A stretch of 64,000 nucleotides of DNA, taken from Glycocaulis alkaliphilus. Lineage in GTDB: Bacteria; Pseudomonadota; Alphaproteobacteria; Caulobacterales; Maricaulaceae. The stretch lies in assembly GCF_004000605.1 (NCBI RefSeq), contig NZ_CP018911.1, forward strand, positions 1,116,001 to 1,180,000. Reading direction: 5' to 3'. Positions 33,814 to 44,176 of this stretch are shown piece by piece. The position numbers were made by a program, and so were the translations under genes. Every line of letters starts with the position of its first letter. The first letter of the stretch is position 1. The notes beneath the pieces were generated by a model. The model ran no database searches. It was not told where the DNA came from and was given only the letters and a program-made list of their open reading frames with translations.

Positions 33814-34545
33814 TCAGGCTGCCGACTGTTTGCGCGCATACATGGCCGCGTCCGCCTCGGCCATGGCCGTTTCCGGGGTGATGCCGCGTTCCAGCGCCTG
33901 CACGCCCCAGGCGGCCTTGAGGTTCAAGGTCAGTCCGCCGAAATGGATCGGCGCGGCTGCAATGGCACCGGCCAGTTCTTCGGCCTTGCGCTCGGCGGCC
34001 TCGACCGGGGTGAGTACCAGGACCACGCCAAACTCGTCGCCGCCAAGGCGTCCGACAGCATCAGTGTCGCGTAGCTGGGAGGAGAGGGTATCGGCCACGA
34101 CTTTTAGCGCTTCATCGCCTGCGGCATGGCCATAGGTATCGTTGATGGCCTTGAAGCCGTTAAGGTCGAAATAGACCAGCGCTGAAGGCGCATCGTGGCG
34201 CTCGGCCAGTGACAGGGCTTTAGACACCTCGCGCAGGAAGGCGCGCCGGTTGAGAACAGGCAGCAGCACGTCGCGGTCAGCGAGGCTTTCCAGATCGCGC
34301 ACCTTGGCGCGCAGCGCGTCGGTTTCCTTGCGCAGCTGGTCTACCTCGCCCATCAGGGTCAGGAGCGCACGCTGGACATTCGGGGTCAGTTCCGCTTCCG
34401 GCACGCCCATGATGGAGGCGGTGTCGTCGGCGCGCCGCACCGGAGAGGGGGCCGATGCCGGGCTGGCAGCTTCGCTGCGCACGGGCCCGCTGACAGGCCC
34501 TGCAGACGCCACTCCGCCTGCCGCTCCGCTGGATCGCACCCGCAT
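33814..34545 (-). CDS. GGDEF-domain protein (probable diguanylate cyclase)
   Basis: This protein of about 243 residues would make the second messenger c-di-GMP. A disordered N-terminus rich in Ala, Ser and Pro leads to a short coiled coil (LMGEVDQLRKETDALRAKVRDLE) and one GGDEF domain with an intact RLGGDEFGVVL active loop and DLNGFKAINDTYGH metal site. No inhibitory RxxD five residues upstream is obvious. There is no sensor domain or membrane helix. I chose the ATG at 34543-34545; the frame opens further to a TTG at 34602. The coiled coil may dimerise it, as such cyclases require. Confidence 0.85.
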   Translation of the reverse strand: MRVRSSGAAGGVASAGPVSGPVRSEAASPASAPSPVRRADDTASIMGVPEAELTPNVQRALLTLMGEVDQLRKETDALRAKVRDLESLADRDVLLPVLNRRAFLREVSKALSLAERHDAPSALVYFDLNGFKAINDTYGHAAGDEALKVVADTLSSQLRDTDAVGRLGGDEFGVVLVLTPVEAAERKAEELAGAIAAAPIHFGGLTLNLKAAWGVQALERGITPETAMAEADAAMYARKQSAA

Positions 34546-34698
34546 GTCCCCGATCCTTCCCAATCGACTCAAGGACGCAGTCTTGTTGATCGTGGTTAAC
34601 AAACGCTCAAGCGGGCTTGCCAGGATGGTTCACCTGCCGCTTGACGCCATGCGGCTTATGGCTAGGCTCCCGCGCTTTCCGCTGCCCGGAGGCTGCGC

Positions 34699-35202
34699 AT
34701 GGCGACCCGTTTTCCCGACCCTTCACCGCCCGTAGCGGTCATCATGGGCTCACGCTCGGACTGGCCGACCATGCAGCACGCGACCGGCGCGCTGGATACG
34801 CTGGGTGTGGCGTTTGATGCGCGGGTGATCTCCGCTCACCGCACGCCGGACCGTATGGTGGATTTTACCAAGTCGGCAAAGGCGCGCGGCGTGAAAATCA
34901 TCATTGCCGGGGCAGGGGGCGCGGCCCATCTGCCGGGCATGGTCGCCTCGCTTACCGAACTGCCGGTGCTCGGCGTGCCGGTGAAGTCCAAGGCCCTCAA
35001 CGGCCTCGACAGCCTGCTCTCCATCGTCCAGATGCCCGGCGGCATACCCGTTGGCACGCTGGCCATCGGCGAGGCGGGCGCGACGAATGCCGGGCTGCTG
35101 GCAGCCTCCATACTGGCGCTCACAGACACAGCGCTTGCTGACAGGTTGACCGCCTATCGTGCCAGCCTCAGCGATAGCATTCCCGACAGTGTAGAGGACT
35201 AG
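34699..35202 (+). CDS. purE: N5-CAIR mutase PurE
   Basis: This 167-residue class I PurE rearranges N5-carboxyaminoimidazole ribonucleotide to CAIR in purine synthesis. The [12 protein letters not shown] opening is the family signature, with [11 protein letters not shown] and [11 protein letters not shown] supplying the active-site loops including the catalytic His of SAHR. The usual octamer is expected. It is 10 bp upstream of purK on the same strand, the standard operon. No PurR-like site or purine riboswitch was seen in front of it. Confidence 0.96.
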   Translation: MATRFPDPSPPVAVIMGSRSDWPTMQHATGALDTLGVAFDARVISAHRTPDRMVDFTKSAKARGVKIIIAGAGGAAHLPGMVASLTELPVLGVPVKSKALNGLDSLLSIVQMPGGIPVGTLAIGEAGATNAGLLAASILALTDTALADRLTAYRASLSDSIPDSVED

Positions 35203-35212
35203 GCTCGCGCTC

Positions 35213-36280
35213 ATGCTGAAATCCGGCGCGCGTATCGGCATTCTCGGCGGCGGCCAGCTGGGGCGCATGCTGGCGATGGACGCGGCGCGTCTGGGGTTCG
35301 ACGTTCATATCTTCACGCCCGAGGACAACAGCCCCGCCGCGCGCGTGGCGGCGGCCTGCACGGTCGCGCCCTATGACGATCTGGACGCCGTGGCGCGCTT
35401 TGCCGCTGGCGTTGATGTCGTGACCTACGAATTTGAGAACGTCCCCGTGGAGACCGCGCGCAAGGCGGGTGAACACGCCGCGCTGCGCCCCGGCGTGAAG
35501 GCGCTGGAAGTGTGCCAGGACCGGGTGACGGAAAAGCGCTTCGTCAATGAGGCGGGTATCGAGACCACGCCCTGGCGGGCGGTTTCCAGCGCGGACGAAG
35601 CTGAGGCGGCGATCGAAGCGCTTGGCACACCTGCCATCCTGAAAACGCGGCGTATGGGCTATGACGGCAAGGGCCAGCAGGTCATCCGCAAGCCCAGTGA
35701 TGCCGTTGCTGCCTTCGAGGCGCTGGGCGGTGTGGCCTGCATTCTGGAAGCCTTTGCGCCGTTCACGCGCGAAGTGTCGGTCGTCGCCGCGCGCAGCCTT
35801 GACGGCCAGATTGAGGCCTACCCGCTGGCAGAAAACCACCATGAGGGCGGAATCCTGCGCACCTCCATTGCCCCTGCACCCGGCGCGGATGTGCTGGCCG
35901 GGGAGGCCCTGCGCATCGCCTCTGCGATCCTCGAAGGGCTCGACTATGTGGGTGTGCTGGCGGTGGAATTGTTCGTGCTGGACGATGGCCGTCTGTGGGT
36001 GAACGAGATTGCCCCGCGCGTCCACAATACCGGCCACTGGACGATGGATGCCTGCGCGGTGAGCCAGTTTGAACAGCATATCCGCGCGATTGCGGGCTGG
36101 CCGCTCGGAGAGCCGTCACCGCACTCGGCGGCCCGCATGGATAATCTGATCGGTGATGATGTGGCACGCTGGCAGGCGCTGGCCTCTGAGCCGGGCGTGT
36201 GCCTGCACCTCTATGGCAAGGGCGAGGCGCGCGAGGGCCGCAAGATGGGCCATGTAAACCGGCTCTCACCGCTCTCCTGA
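35213..36280 (+). CDS. purK: N5-carboxyaminoimidazole ribonucleotide synthase PurK
   Basis: This 355-residue ATP-grasp enzyme carboxylates AIR with bicarbonate and ATP, feeding PurE. The N-terminal pre-ATP-grasp GILGGGQLGRMLAMDAARLG, central KTRRMGYDGKGQ and C-terminal NEIAPRVHNTGHWT motifs are intact. It is cotranscribed with purE. Its last 15 bases overlap, in the opposite direction, the 3' end of the acidic TonB-like gene, so the two are convergent and share their ends. Confidence 0.96.
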   Translation: MLKSGARIGILGGGQLGRMLAMDAARLGFDVHIFTPEDNSPAARVAAACTVAPYDDLDAVARFAAGVDVVTYEFENVPVETARKAGEHAALRPGVKALEVCQDRVTEKRFVNEAGIETTPWRAVSSADEAEAAIEALGTPAILKTRRMGYDGKGQQVIRKPSDAVAAFEALGGVACILEAFAPFTREVSVVAARSLDGQIEAYPLAENHHEGGILRTSIAPAPGADVLAGEALRIASAILEGLDYVGVLAVELFVLDDGRLWVNEIAPRVHNTGHWTMDACAVSQFEQHIRAIAGWPLGEPSPHSAARMDNLIGDDVARWQALASEPGVCLHLYGKGEAREGRKMGHVNRLSPLS

Positions 36281-37291
36281 CGGATCGCGTGCGCGCTGCG
36301 GCGTGATGGACGGGCCGATACCCAGATGATCGGTGCGCGTTGAGCGGTCGCGGTCCATCGCGCGAAGCAGCGGTGAACGGCTGATCTGCTCGCGCTGCGC
36401 ATTGAGGAAATGCACGCGCAGTAATTCCATCGTCGAGGGGCTCACGCCCAGCTGGGCGAGTTCAAACTCCAGCCGCGACATATTTTCGGCGAACTCCAGC
36501 GGCCCCGCGCTCATGGCCCGGACATGATAGATCGCCAGCTCGGCCTGGGCTGCGTTGGGGCCATCGCCGCAATCGCCAATCTCCCGGTTGGCATCGCCCG
36601 ATGACAGGCAGAACACCTCGGCTATCACGGCGCCAACGCTGCCCTCGATGCGGCTGACCTGAAAATCTTCTACCCGCAGGCCGGTCTCCGCGCGGGCCGC
36701 GATTCCGGCGAAAGTGGGCACGCGCCGCACTATGATTGCCGCGTCCTCCTCGGCTGGCTGGATGGTATCGACCGGGGATTCAGGAGACGTCACGGAAAAG
36801 GAGGGCGCAGGCGCCCTGTCTTGCGCGGGGGCTTGAGGGGCTGACGCTGCTGGCGTGTCCGGTTCAGGGGGAAGGGTGCCAGTCTCCGATACAGGGGGAA
36901 CAGGCTCAACCGTTTCGTCCGGACTGGTCTCGTCAGCGGGTTCTGGATCCGGTTCCGCGGCCGGTTCTGGCTCTGCCTCCTCCATGCCGGACGCGTCATC
37001 GCCTGGACTTCCTTCCGCGCCGGCACTGTCGCTGCCCGTTTCGCCACGATCTGCCAGCAGGGGCGCATTGAGCGGCAGATTGCTCTCTGCGTCGCTGGCG
37101 CTGATGGTGAAAAAGCGTATCTCGATGCCGGTGCCGGTATCGATAAACTGTTCCAGGGTTTCCGGCGGCAGCGCGGCAATCGCGCCGATAGCCCCGGCAT
37201 GGAGAATGCCCGCGCAGATATAGGCACCCAGCCGCAAGCGGCTGAACGCGGGTGCCGATGCACGGGTCAGGGCCGGTCCACGAACGCTCAC
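36266..37291 (-). CDS. Hypothetical TonB-like, acidic/proline-rich single-pass membrane protein
   Basis: This 341-residue protein has an N-terminal membrane helix (YICAGILHAGAIGAIAAL, about residues 27-45), then a long linker rich in Glu, Pro, Asp and Ala (about 90-190), and a C-terminal domain with three cysteines (VFCLSSGDANREIGDCGDG). The layout recalls TonB/TolA proteins that span the periplasm, but the C-terminal domain lacks an obvious TonB signature. The likely start is GTG without a clear ribosome site. Its 3' end overlaps purK by 15 bases. No partner ExbB/ExbD genes are nearby, so TonB function is doubtful. Confidence 0.6.
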   Translation of the reverse strand: MSVRGPALTRASAPAFSRLRLGAYICAGILHAGAIGAIAALPPETLEQFIDTGTGIEIRFFTISASDAESNLPLNAPLLADRGETGSDSAGAEGSPGDDASGMEEAEPEPAAEPDPEPADETSPDETVEPVPPVSETGTLPPEPDTPAASAPQAPAQDRAPAPSFSVTSPESPVDTIQPAEEDAAIIVRRVPTFAGIAARAETGLRVEDFQVSRIEGSVGAVIAEVFCLSSGDANREIGDCGDGPNAAQAELAIYHVRAMSAGPLEFAENMSRLEFELAQLGVSPSTMELLRVHFLNAQREQISRSPLLRAMDRDRSTRTDHLGIGPSITPQRARDPSGER

Positions 37292-37363
37292 AATGATGAG
37301 AGATGGCCGCTGGTGGCAGCTGGTTCAAATTAAATCGGCAGCAATGGCACAGGTATCGGCGTG

Positions 37364-37531
37364 CTAGCCTTCGCCGCTCTGGGTGATGAACAGGCCTGAG
37401 GAGGTGTCGCCGAGTACGCCCGAAGCGTGCGCGATCACGGCGCAAGCACCGAACATGACGATGGCGATGAGAAGGGCACCCAGATTGATGTCCCGGCCCG
37501 GACGGCCATTACCGGCAGAAAAGTCAGCCAT
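37364..37531 (-). CDS. Small single-pass membrane protein (55 aa)
   Basis: This 55-residue peptide begins at the ATG preceded by a strong GAGGGAGGGGATC ribosome site; a longer open frame to 37657 has no such support. One hydrophobic segment (INLGALLIAIVMFGACAVIAHASG) spans most of it, with short polar ends. It is oriented toward the TonB-like gene, 72 bp upstream of its start. Function unknown. The 37532-37769 gap holds its upstream region and that of the aminotransferase, with one short palindrome. Confidence 0.55.
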   Translation of the reverse strand: MADFSAGNGRPGRDINLGALLIAIVMFGACAVIAHASGVLGDTSSGLFITQSGEG

Positions 37532-37682
37532 GATCCCCTCCCTCAATGAGCCACCCGTCTGCGGCTGACCCTGTACTGGTCCGGTGAACGCCAGATGAAC
37601 AGATTTCCTGCGCTTCGCGGCCCGCAGAGGTCCAAAATCAGGCGAACTCAAGATCAATTACGGTCAGAAGAAGGCATCATGA

Positions 37683-38981
<1,299 letters not shown>

Positions 38982-38982
38982 T

Positions 38983-39048
38983 ATAGGCGTTCTCTATCGC
39001 TGACAGTTTGTGTTCCAGTTGGATTGGAACAGGGCGTTCCCATATACG
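38983..39048 (+). promoter_or_regulatory. dps promoter with OxyR-like box
   Basis: ATAG-GCGTTCT-CTAT (38983-38997) exactly fits half of the OxyR site pattern ATAG-N7-CTAT; a degenerate second half, AGTT-N7-CAGT, follows after 7 bases (39005-39019). Next are TTGGAT (39019-39024), a 17-base spacer and ATATAC, a plausible promoter. TGTTCCA-N7-TGGAACA (39011-39031) is a perfect inverted repeat on the -35 region. Confidence 0.5.
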
Positions 39049-39110
39049 TAAGGCAATGGACACTGTCCGGGCGGTTCCCTCTCCGCCCGTTCCGCAAACT
39101 GGAGAACGTC

Positions 39111-39578
39111 ATGCAAATCAATATGGGACTGAGCCAGGCGCAGCGTGAAGAGATGGCCGAGGCCGTCACCCGCCTGCTGTCTGACACCTACGCGCTCTAT
39201 TTCAAGACGCACGCCTATCACTGGAACGTCACGGGGCCGCGCTTTCACGACCTCCACGCGATGTTCGAGACGCAATACACCGAGATGTGGACGGCGACCG
39301 ACGACATCGCCGAACGCATCCGCGCGCTCGGCGTGATGGCCCCGATCTCCTATGACGAGATCACGAAATCGGCCTCAATCCGCCCGGATGACAAGACTCC
39401 GAAGGCCGACGACATGGTCGCCAACCTGCTGCAAGGCCATGAGACGGTGGTGCGCACCGCGCGCGCCGCGCTGGAACTGGCCAACACCCATGGCGATGAG
39501 GCCACGGCTGATGTCGTTGCCCCGCGCGTGACGGCGCATGAGAAGATGGCCTGGATGCTCCGGGCGACCTTGGGGTAG
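39111..39578 (+). CDS. dps: Dps-family DNA-binding ferritin-like protein
   Basis: This 155-residue mini-ferritin stores iron and detoxifies peroxide as a dodecamer. The four-helix signature includes HWNVTGPRFHDLHAMFETQ (His and Asp/Glu of the intersubunit ferroxidase site) and the DDIAERIRALG turn. The start at MQINMGLSQAQ is chosen because CTGGAGAACGTC precedes it. DNA-binding N-terminal lysines seen in E. coli Dps are absent here, so the main role may be iron oxidation. OxyR control is suggested by the box upstream; it is a known regulator of dps in enterobacteria. Confidence 0.93.
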   Translation: MQINMGLSQAQREEMAEAVTRLLSDTYALYFKTHAYHWNVTGPRFHDLHAMFETQYTEMWTATDDIAERIRALGVMAPISYDEITKSASIRPDDKTPKADDMVANLLQGHETVVRTARAALELANTHGDEATADVVAPRVTAHEKMAWMLRATLG

Positions 39579-39626
39579 GTTTGGGTCCCCTTGTCATCCG
39601 TCCGTTGCGTTAGCGGCGCAGGGCAC

Positions 39627-39747
39627 CGGTTTCCTCCCCCGTTTACGGGGGAGGTGTCAGCGAAGCTGACGGAGGGGGGAGCTTTTTTGAACAATCCCCC
39701 CCCTCGGCCCTTCGGGCCACTCCCCCCATAAACGGGGGGAGAAACCG
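39627..39747. repeat. Inverted-repeat intergenic element after dps
   Basis: Two 30-base arms (39627-39656 and 39718-39747), each containing a hairpin of the CTCCCCCGTTTACGGGGGAG type, face each other with few mismatches. Between them are GTCAGC-GAA-GCTGAC and GGCCC-TTC-GGGCC hairpins and a run of six T (39683-39688) that may terminate dps. It is a common alphaproteobacterial intergenic repeat type. Confidence 0.7.
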
Positions 39748-39767
39748 TCAGCCGGAACCCAAAACCC

Positions 39768-40838
39768 TCAAGCCTTCTCCGCTATCGTCCAGGCGTATTC
39801 GGCCATGGGTTCGACGAGGGCGCCAAGTTCCTTCGCGCGTTCGTTGGAGGCATTGCCCTGCAGCGCCCGCGCATAGACGCCCTGCGCGATGCCGGCCAGG
39901 CGGAAGATATTGTAGGCGATATAGAAATCGAGATTGGGAATGCCGCTGCGCCCGGTGCGCTCGCAATAGGCCGCGACATACTCTTCTTCGGTCGGGATGC
40001 CGAGCGATTTCAAATCCACGCCGAGGAAGCCGGAGCGGATTTCCTTCGGCGTGCGCCATTGCATGAGCTGGTAGGTGAAGTCCGCCAGCGGATCACCGAG
40101 CGTTGAGAGCTCCCAGTCCAGCACTGCGATGACGCGCGGTTCGGTGGGGTGGAAGATCATGTTGTCGAGACGGTAATCGCCATGGACGACGCTGGTGCGC
40201 TCCTGCTCAGGCGCATTGGCGGGCAGCCACTCGATCAGCCGGTCCATCGCCGGGATGGGCCGTGTTTCAGCGGCCTTGTACTGCTTGGTCCAGCGTCCGA
40301 TCTGGCGCTCGAAATAATTGCCCGGCTTGCCGTACTCCGACAGGCCCGCCTTTTCGACATCGATGGAGTGGAGATGCGCGAGCGAGGCGTTCGACGCATC
40401 ATAGAGCGCGCGGCGTTCTGACGGGTCCATGCCCGGCAGATAGGCGTCCCAGAAGATGCGCCCCTCCACGAATTCCATTACATAGAAGGCGGTGCCGATA
40501 ATTTCCGGATCTTCGCACAGGCCGAACATGCGCGGTGCCGGAAAGCCGGCCTCGCCGAGCGCCTTCATCACCGTGAACTCGCGCTCCACGGCGTGAGCAG
40601 AGGGCAGCAGAACGCCCGGCGGCTTGCGGCGCAGAACGTACTGGCGGGCAGGGCTGGTAAGCTTGTAGGTCGGGTTGGATTGCCCGCCCCGGAACTGGCT
40701 CACTTCAAGTGGCCCGGCATAGCCGTCCACATGGGTTTTCATCCAGTTTTCCAGCGCCTTTTCGTCAAAGCGCAGGGCGTCCGCGACGGACTTGGTGCCG
40801 GAAAACTGGGCGTCGAGTTCGGATTGTGAGTTGCTCAT
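39768..40838 (-). CDS. APH/ACAD10-like phosphotransferase family protein
   Basis: This 356-residue protein of the aminoglycoside-phosphotransferase/choline-kinase fold has the ATP-grip N-lobe (LRRKPPGVLLPSAHAVEREF), the catalytic Brenner motif HGDYRLDNMIF and the metal-binding DWELSTLGDPLAD. In catabolic settings it usually sits with acyl-CoA dehydrogenases and phosphorylates hydroxyacyl chains, as ACAD10/11 do in mitochondria. Here no dehydrogenase is adjacent. Its start overlaps the amidohydrolase stop by 4 bases. A resistance role is unlikely. Confidence 0.83.
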   Translation of the reverse strand: MSNSQSELDAQFSGTKSVADALRFDEKALENWMKTHVDGYAGPLEVSQFRGGQSNPTYKLTSPARQYVLRRKPPGVLLPSAHAVEREFTVMKALGEAGFPAPRMFGLCEDPEIIGTAFYVMEFVEGRIFWDAYLPGMDPSERRALYDASNASLAHLHSIDVEKAGLSEYGKPGNYFERQIGRWTKQYKAAETRPIPAMDRLIEWLPANAPEQERTSVVHGDYRLDNMIFHPTEPRVIAVLDWELSTLGDPLADFTYQLMQWRTPKEIRSGFLGVDLKSLGIPTEEEYVAAYCERTGRSGIPNLDFYIAYNIFRLAGIAQGVYARALQGNASNERAKELGALVEPMAEYAWTIAEKA

Positions 40839-42142
40839 GGTGCTTTGTGTACCATTCCCGCTGCCATGACAAAGTCCACATCACGCAGTTCAGAGATATT
40901 TTCCAGCGGATTGCCGCTGACTGCGATGATGTCGGCATGAAAGCCCGGCGCGATGCGGCCTATTTCGCCTTCCATCTGCAGATGGCGGGCGCCGTTGATG
41001 GTGGCGGCGATGATGGCCTGCTCAGGCGTCATCCCGGCTTCAACCATCAGCTCGAATTCGCGTGCATTATCACCATGACGGCTGACCCCTGAGTCCGTGC
41101 CGAAGGCAATCTGTACCCCGCCCCGGTGGGCGCGGCGCAGCATGTCGACCATTTGCGGGCCGACCTGCAGCGCCTTGGCGCGCTGGAACGGCGTCATCCA
41201 GGGCGCGTTGGCTTGCGCCTCCAGCGTCACGAACTCACCCGCCATCACGGTCGGCACCAGGAAGGCCCCTGAGCTGCGGAACAGCCGGATGGATTCATTG
41301 TCCAGAAACGTGCCGTGCTCGATCGAATGCCCGCCTGCGGCGAGGAAAGCGTTCACGCCAGTCACACCATGGGCGTGCGCCGTGACGCGGCGTCCCATCA
41401 TCTCGGCGGCCTGCACGATGGCGCGCAGCTCATCATCCATGAACTGGACCTCGATGCCCGCCGCCGTATTGGACAAGACCCCGCCCGTGGCCGTGATCTT
41501 GATCGTGTCCACGCCTGCCTGAATGAGCGAGCGCACGGCGCGGGCGCAGTCAGAGGGGCCGTTACAGGCACCGGGGCTGGAGAAGTTCTCGATAACGCGC
41601 TGATTATAGCCGTTCACATCACCATGCCCGCCAGTGGGCGTGATGGAGGGACCGGCAACGCGCATGCGCGGGCCTACCGCATCGCCATTACGGATGGCGT
41701 TGCGCAGGGCCAGGATGGCTTCCAGATCACCGCCGACATCCTGCACGGTGGTAAAGCCTGCCTCAAGCGTGCGCCGGGCATGGCGCGCGCCAACAAAGGC
41801 ACGGTCGGCGCTGGAGAGGGTGAAAGGGTCCAGCCGGCTATTGGCTCCACGCTCGCTGAGCAGGTGGACGTGCGCGTCAATCAGACCCGGCAGCACCCAG
41901 TGCGAGGTGAGGTCGACGATCTCGGCCCCGTCGCGGGTGACATAGCCGTCCTCGATGGACTCGATGCGTCCGTTGCGGATGATGATGGAGGCGCCATTGC
42001 GCACCCGCTCGCCTGGCACGGCGATCAGATGGCCGGCATGAATTACCTGCAAGTGCTCCTCGGCGGGCTGCGCGAAAACCAGTCCGGCAGAAGCCAGTGC
42101 TCCCAGCGCTGCAACGCAAAGGCTTGAAATAAAGCGTTTCAT
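40835..42142 (-). CDS. Secreted amidohydrolase-family protein
   Basis: This 435-residue exported metal-dependent hydrolase has a signal peptide ending near GLVFA-QPA. The metal-binding DAHVHL (about residue 80), the carboxylated-lysine-type region KITATGG, later His motifs (TAHAHGV, SIEHGTFLD) and FGTDSG complete a TIM-barrel site. It resembles imidazolonepropionase-like amidohydrolases and Xaa-Pro dipeptidases of the secreted type. The start at MKRFISSLC is preferred for its signal sequence and the GGGGAG site. It is coupled to the APH-like gene. Confidence 0.85.
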   Translation of the reverse strand: MKRFISSLCVAALGALASAGLVFAQPAEEHLQVIHAGHLIAVPGERVRNGASIIIRNGRIESIEDGYVTRDGAEIVDLTSHWVLPGLIDAHVHLLSERGANSRLDPFTLSSADRAFVGARHARRTLEAGFTTVQDVGGDLEAILALRNAIRNGDAVGPRMRVAGPSITPTGGHGDVNGYNQRVIENFSSPGACNGPSDCARAVRSLIQAGVDTIKITATGGVLSNTAAGIEVQFMDDELRAIVQAAEMMGRRVTAHAHGVTGVNAFLAAGGHSIEHGTFLDNESIRLFRSSGAFLVPTVMAGEFVTLEAQANAPWMTPFQRAKALQVGPQMVDMLRRAHRGGVQIAFGTDSGVSRHGDNAREFELMVEAGMTPEQAIIAATINGARHLQMEGEIGRIAPGFHADIIAVSGNPLENISELRDVDFVMAAGMVHKAP

Positions 42143-42301
42143 CGGCCCGCTCCCCGTTAGTTTGTATTCGCCTTTGTCCGACGCGCCGTGCCGGAAAGTC
42201 AAATCCTGATCACGGGCTTGTGAGAGGTTACAACAGTTTAAGTGGACGCGCCGGTCCGTGTGCCGAACATCGCCGGATCAATCTAACAGGGGGAGCTGGC
42301 G

Positions 42302-44176
42302 ATGCGCCGCAATACAATCATTCTTCTGGCCTGCACGGCCGCCATCGCGCTGGCACCTGCTGGCTACGCACAAGGCACGGCGGCGCCCGACGCACGCTGG
42401 ACCTGGGATACAACAGCTCTCTATCCGGACCGCGCCGCCTGGGATTCTGACAGGCGAGCTGCCATGAGCACGGCAGACGAACTTGCCGGGCTGGAAGGCA
42501 CGCTGGGCGACGGCGCGGGCGCTTTCCTGCGTGTCCTGCGCACCTATTCGGATGCCTGGCGTACAGGGGTCCGCGCCGGCACCTATGCCGGTCTGATCGC
42601 GGATGAGAATCTCGCCGATCCTGATGGTCAGGCCCTGCGCCAGCAGGCCATGGCGATGTATGCCCATATCGGACAGGCCGGTGCGTGGATCGACCCTGCC
42701 ATCGTCGCGCTGGGAGAGGAGACGGTCTGGTCATACTTCGAGGCAGAGCCGGCTCTGGAGCCTTTCCGCCAGATGATCCGCACCACCCTGCGCAATGGCG
42801 ATCATACCCTGTCTGACCAGACCGAGCGCGCACTCGCCGCCCTCGGCCCAGCCACGAGCGCCAGCTATACGATTTACGGCCAGCTTGCGAACTCCGAAAT
42901 CCCCCGGCCCACCATTACCCTGTCGGACGGCACCGAGCTTACGGTGAACTCAGCCGGCTACGCGCGCGGCCGCTCTTCGGATAACCGTGAGGACCGTATC
43001 GCGGTGTTTGATGCCTATTGGGGCTCCTGGCAGCCGTTTACCGGCTCTGTCGGTGCGGCGTTGAATGGTCACGTTCAGAACTCGGTCGCGCGGGCCCGCC
43101 TTCGCGGTTACGACAACGCTCTGTCGGCTGCCCTGTCGGGCGATAATGTGCCGGAGGCCGTCTACCGTACGCTGGTGGCTGAAACCAATGCGGCGCTGCC
43201 CGTCCTCCACCGCTATTTCGCCCTGCGTGCGCGGCTGCTGGGGGTCGAGGATCCGGCCTATTACGACATCTATCCGGATATGGTCAGCATTGACCGTGAG
43301 TTCGGGATCGAGGACTCCATCGAGCTGACCCGCGCCTCCCTTGCCCCGCTGGGTGAGGACTATGTGGCGATGTATTCCGACGCGGTCTCCCAGCGCTGGA
43401 TGCATGTCTATCCGCAGCCGGGCAAGACCTCCGGCGCCTATGTCAGCGGAGCCGCCTACGACGTGCATCCTTATGTGCTGCTGAACCATCTCGATAACTA
43501 CAACTCGGCGACCACTTTCACCCATGAATGGGGCCATGCCCTGCATACCGTGCTGGCCAATGAGGCCCAGCCTTTCGAGACGGCGCGCTACTCGATCTTC
43601 ACCGCTGAAGTGGCCTCAACGGTGCATGAATTCCTGCTTCAGGAGCACATGCTGGAGACGGCACAGACGCCGCAGGAGCGGCTATTCTATCTAGGCAACG
43701 CGCTGGAGCTGCTGCGCGCCACCTTCTTCCGCCAGACCATGTTCAGCGAGTTCGAGCTGGCCATCCATGAAACGGTGGAACGCGGTGAACCCCTTACCGG
43801 CGCGGCGATCACCGCGCTCTACGCCGATGTGGTGCGCCGCTATCACGGCCATGCAGAAGGGGTCATGCAAGTAGATGATCTCTACACCCACGAATGGATG
43901 TTCGTGCCGCACTTCTACATGAATTTCTACGTGTACCAGTACGCCACCTCGCTGGCGGCGGCGGCCTATTTCACCGATCTCATTCTGGACGGCGATGAAG
44001 CGGCGCTGGAGCGGTATCTGGGCGCGCTGCGTGCCGGCGGATCGGACGATCCCTACCAGATCCTGCTCGATGCGGGCGTGGACCTTGCCACCCCGGAGCC
44101 TTACCGGGTGCTGGTAGAGCGGATGGAGCGCACCATGGACGAGATGGAAGCCATCCTCGCCGAGATGGAGAACTGA
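42302..44176 (+). CDS. M3-family zinc oligopeptidase (PepF-like), exported
   Basis: This 624-residue metallopeptidase trims short peptides. It carries a signal peptide ending at AGYAQ-GTA, so it works in the periplasm, unlike cytoplasmic PepF. The zinc site is H408-E409-W-G-H412, in the family context TTFTHEWGHALHTVLAN, with the third ligand in a downstream glutamate (STVHEFLLQE). A ribosome site, GGGGGAG, precedes the ATG. The stop codon directly abuts the end of the convergent BrnA-like gene. Confidence 0.9.
   Translation: MRRNTIILLACTAAIALAPAGYAQGTAAPDARWTWDTTALYPDRAAWDSDRRAAMSTADELAGLEGTLGDGAGAFLRVLRTYSDAWRTGVRAGTYAGLIADENLADPDGQALRQQAMAMYAHIGQAGAWIDPAIVALGEETVWSYFEAEPALEPFRQMIRTTLRNGDHTLSDQTERALAALGPATSASYTIYGQLANSEIPRPTITLSDGTELTVNSAGYARGRSSDNREDRIAVFDAYWGSWQPFTGSVGAALNGHVQNSVARARLRGYDNALSAALSGDNVPEAVYRTLVAETNAALPVLHRYFALRARLLGVEDPAYYDIYPDMVSIDREFGIEDSIELTRASLAPLGEDYVAMYSDAVSQRWMHVYPQPGKTSGAYVSGAAYDVHPYVLLNHLDNYNSATTFTHEWGHALHTVLANEAQPFETARYSIFTAEVASTVHEFLLQEHMLETAQTPQERLFYLGNALELLRATFFRQTMFSEFELAIHETVERGEPLTGAAITALYADVVRRYHGHAEGVMQVDDLYTHEWMFVPHFYMNFYVYQYATSLAAAAYFTDLILDGDEAALERYLGALRAGGSDDPYQILLDAGVDLATPEPYRVLVERMERTMDEMEAILAEMEN

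Noticed and set aside
39768-40838. APH-fold gene as an aminoglycoside-resistance gene
   Set aside because: The sequence fits the ACAD10-like metabolic branch of the fold.
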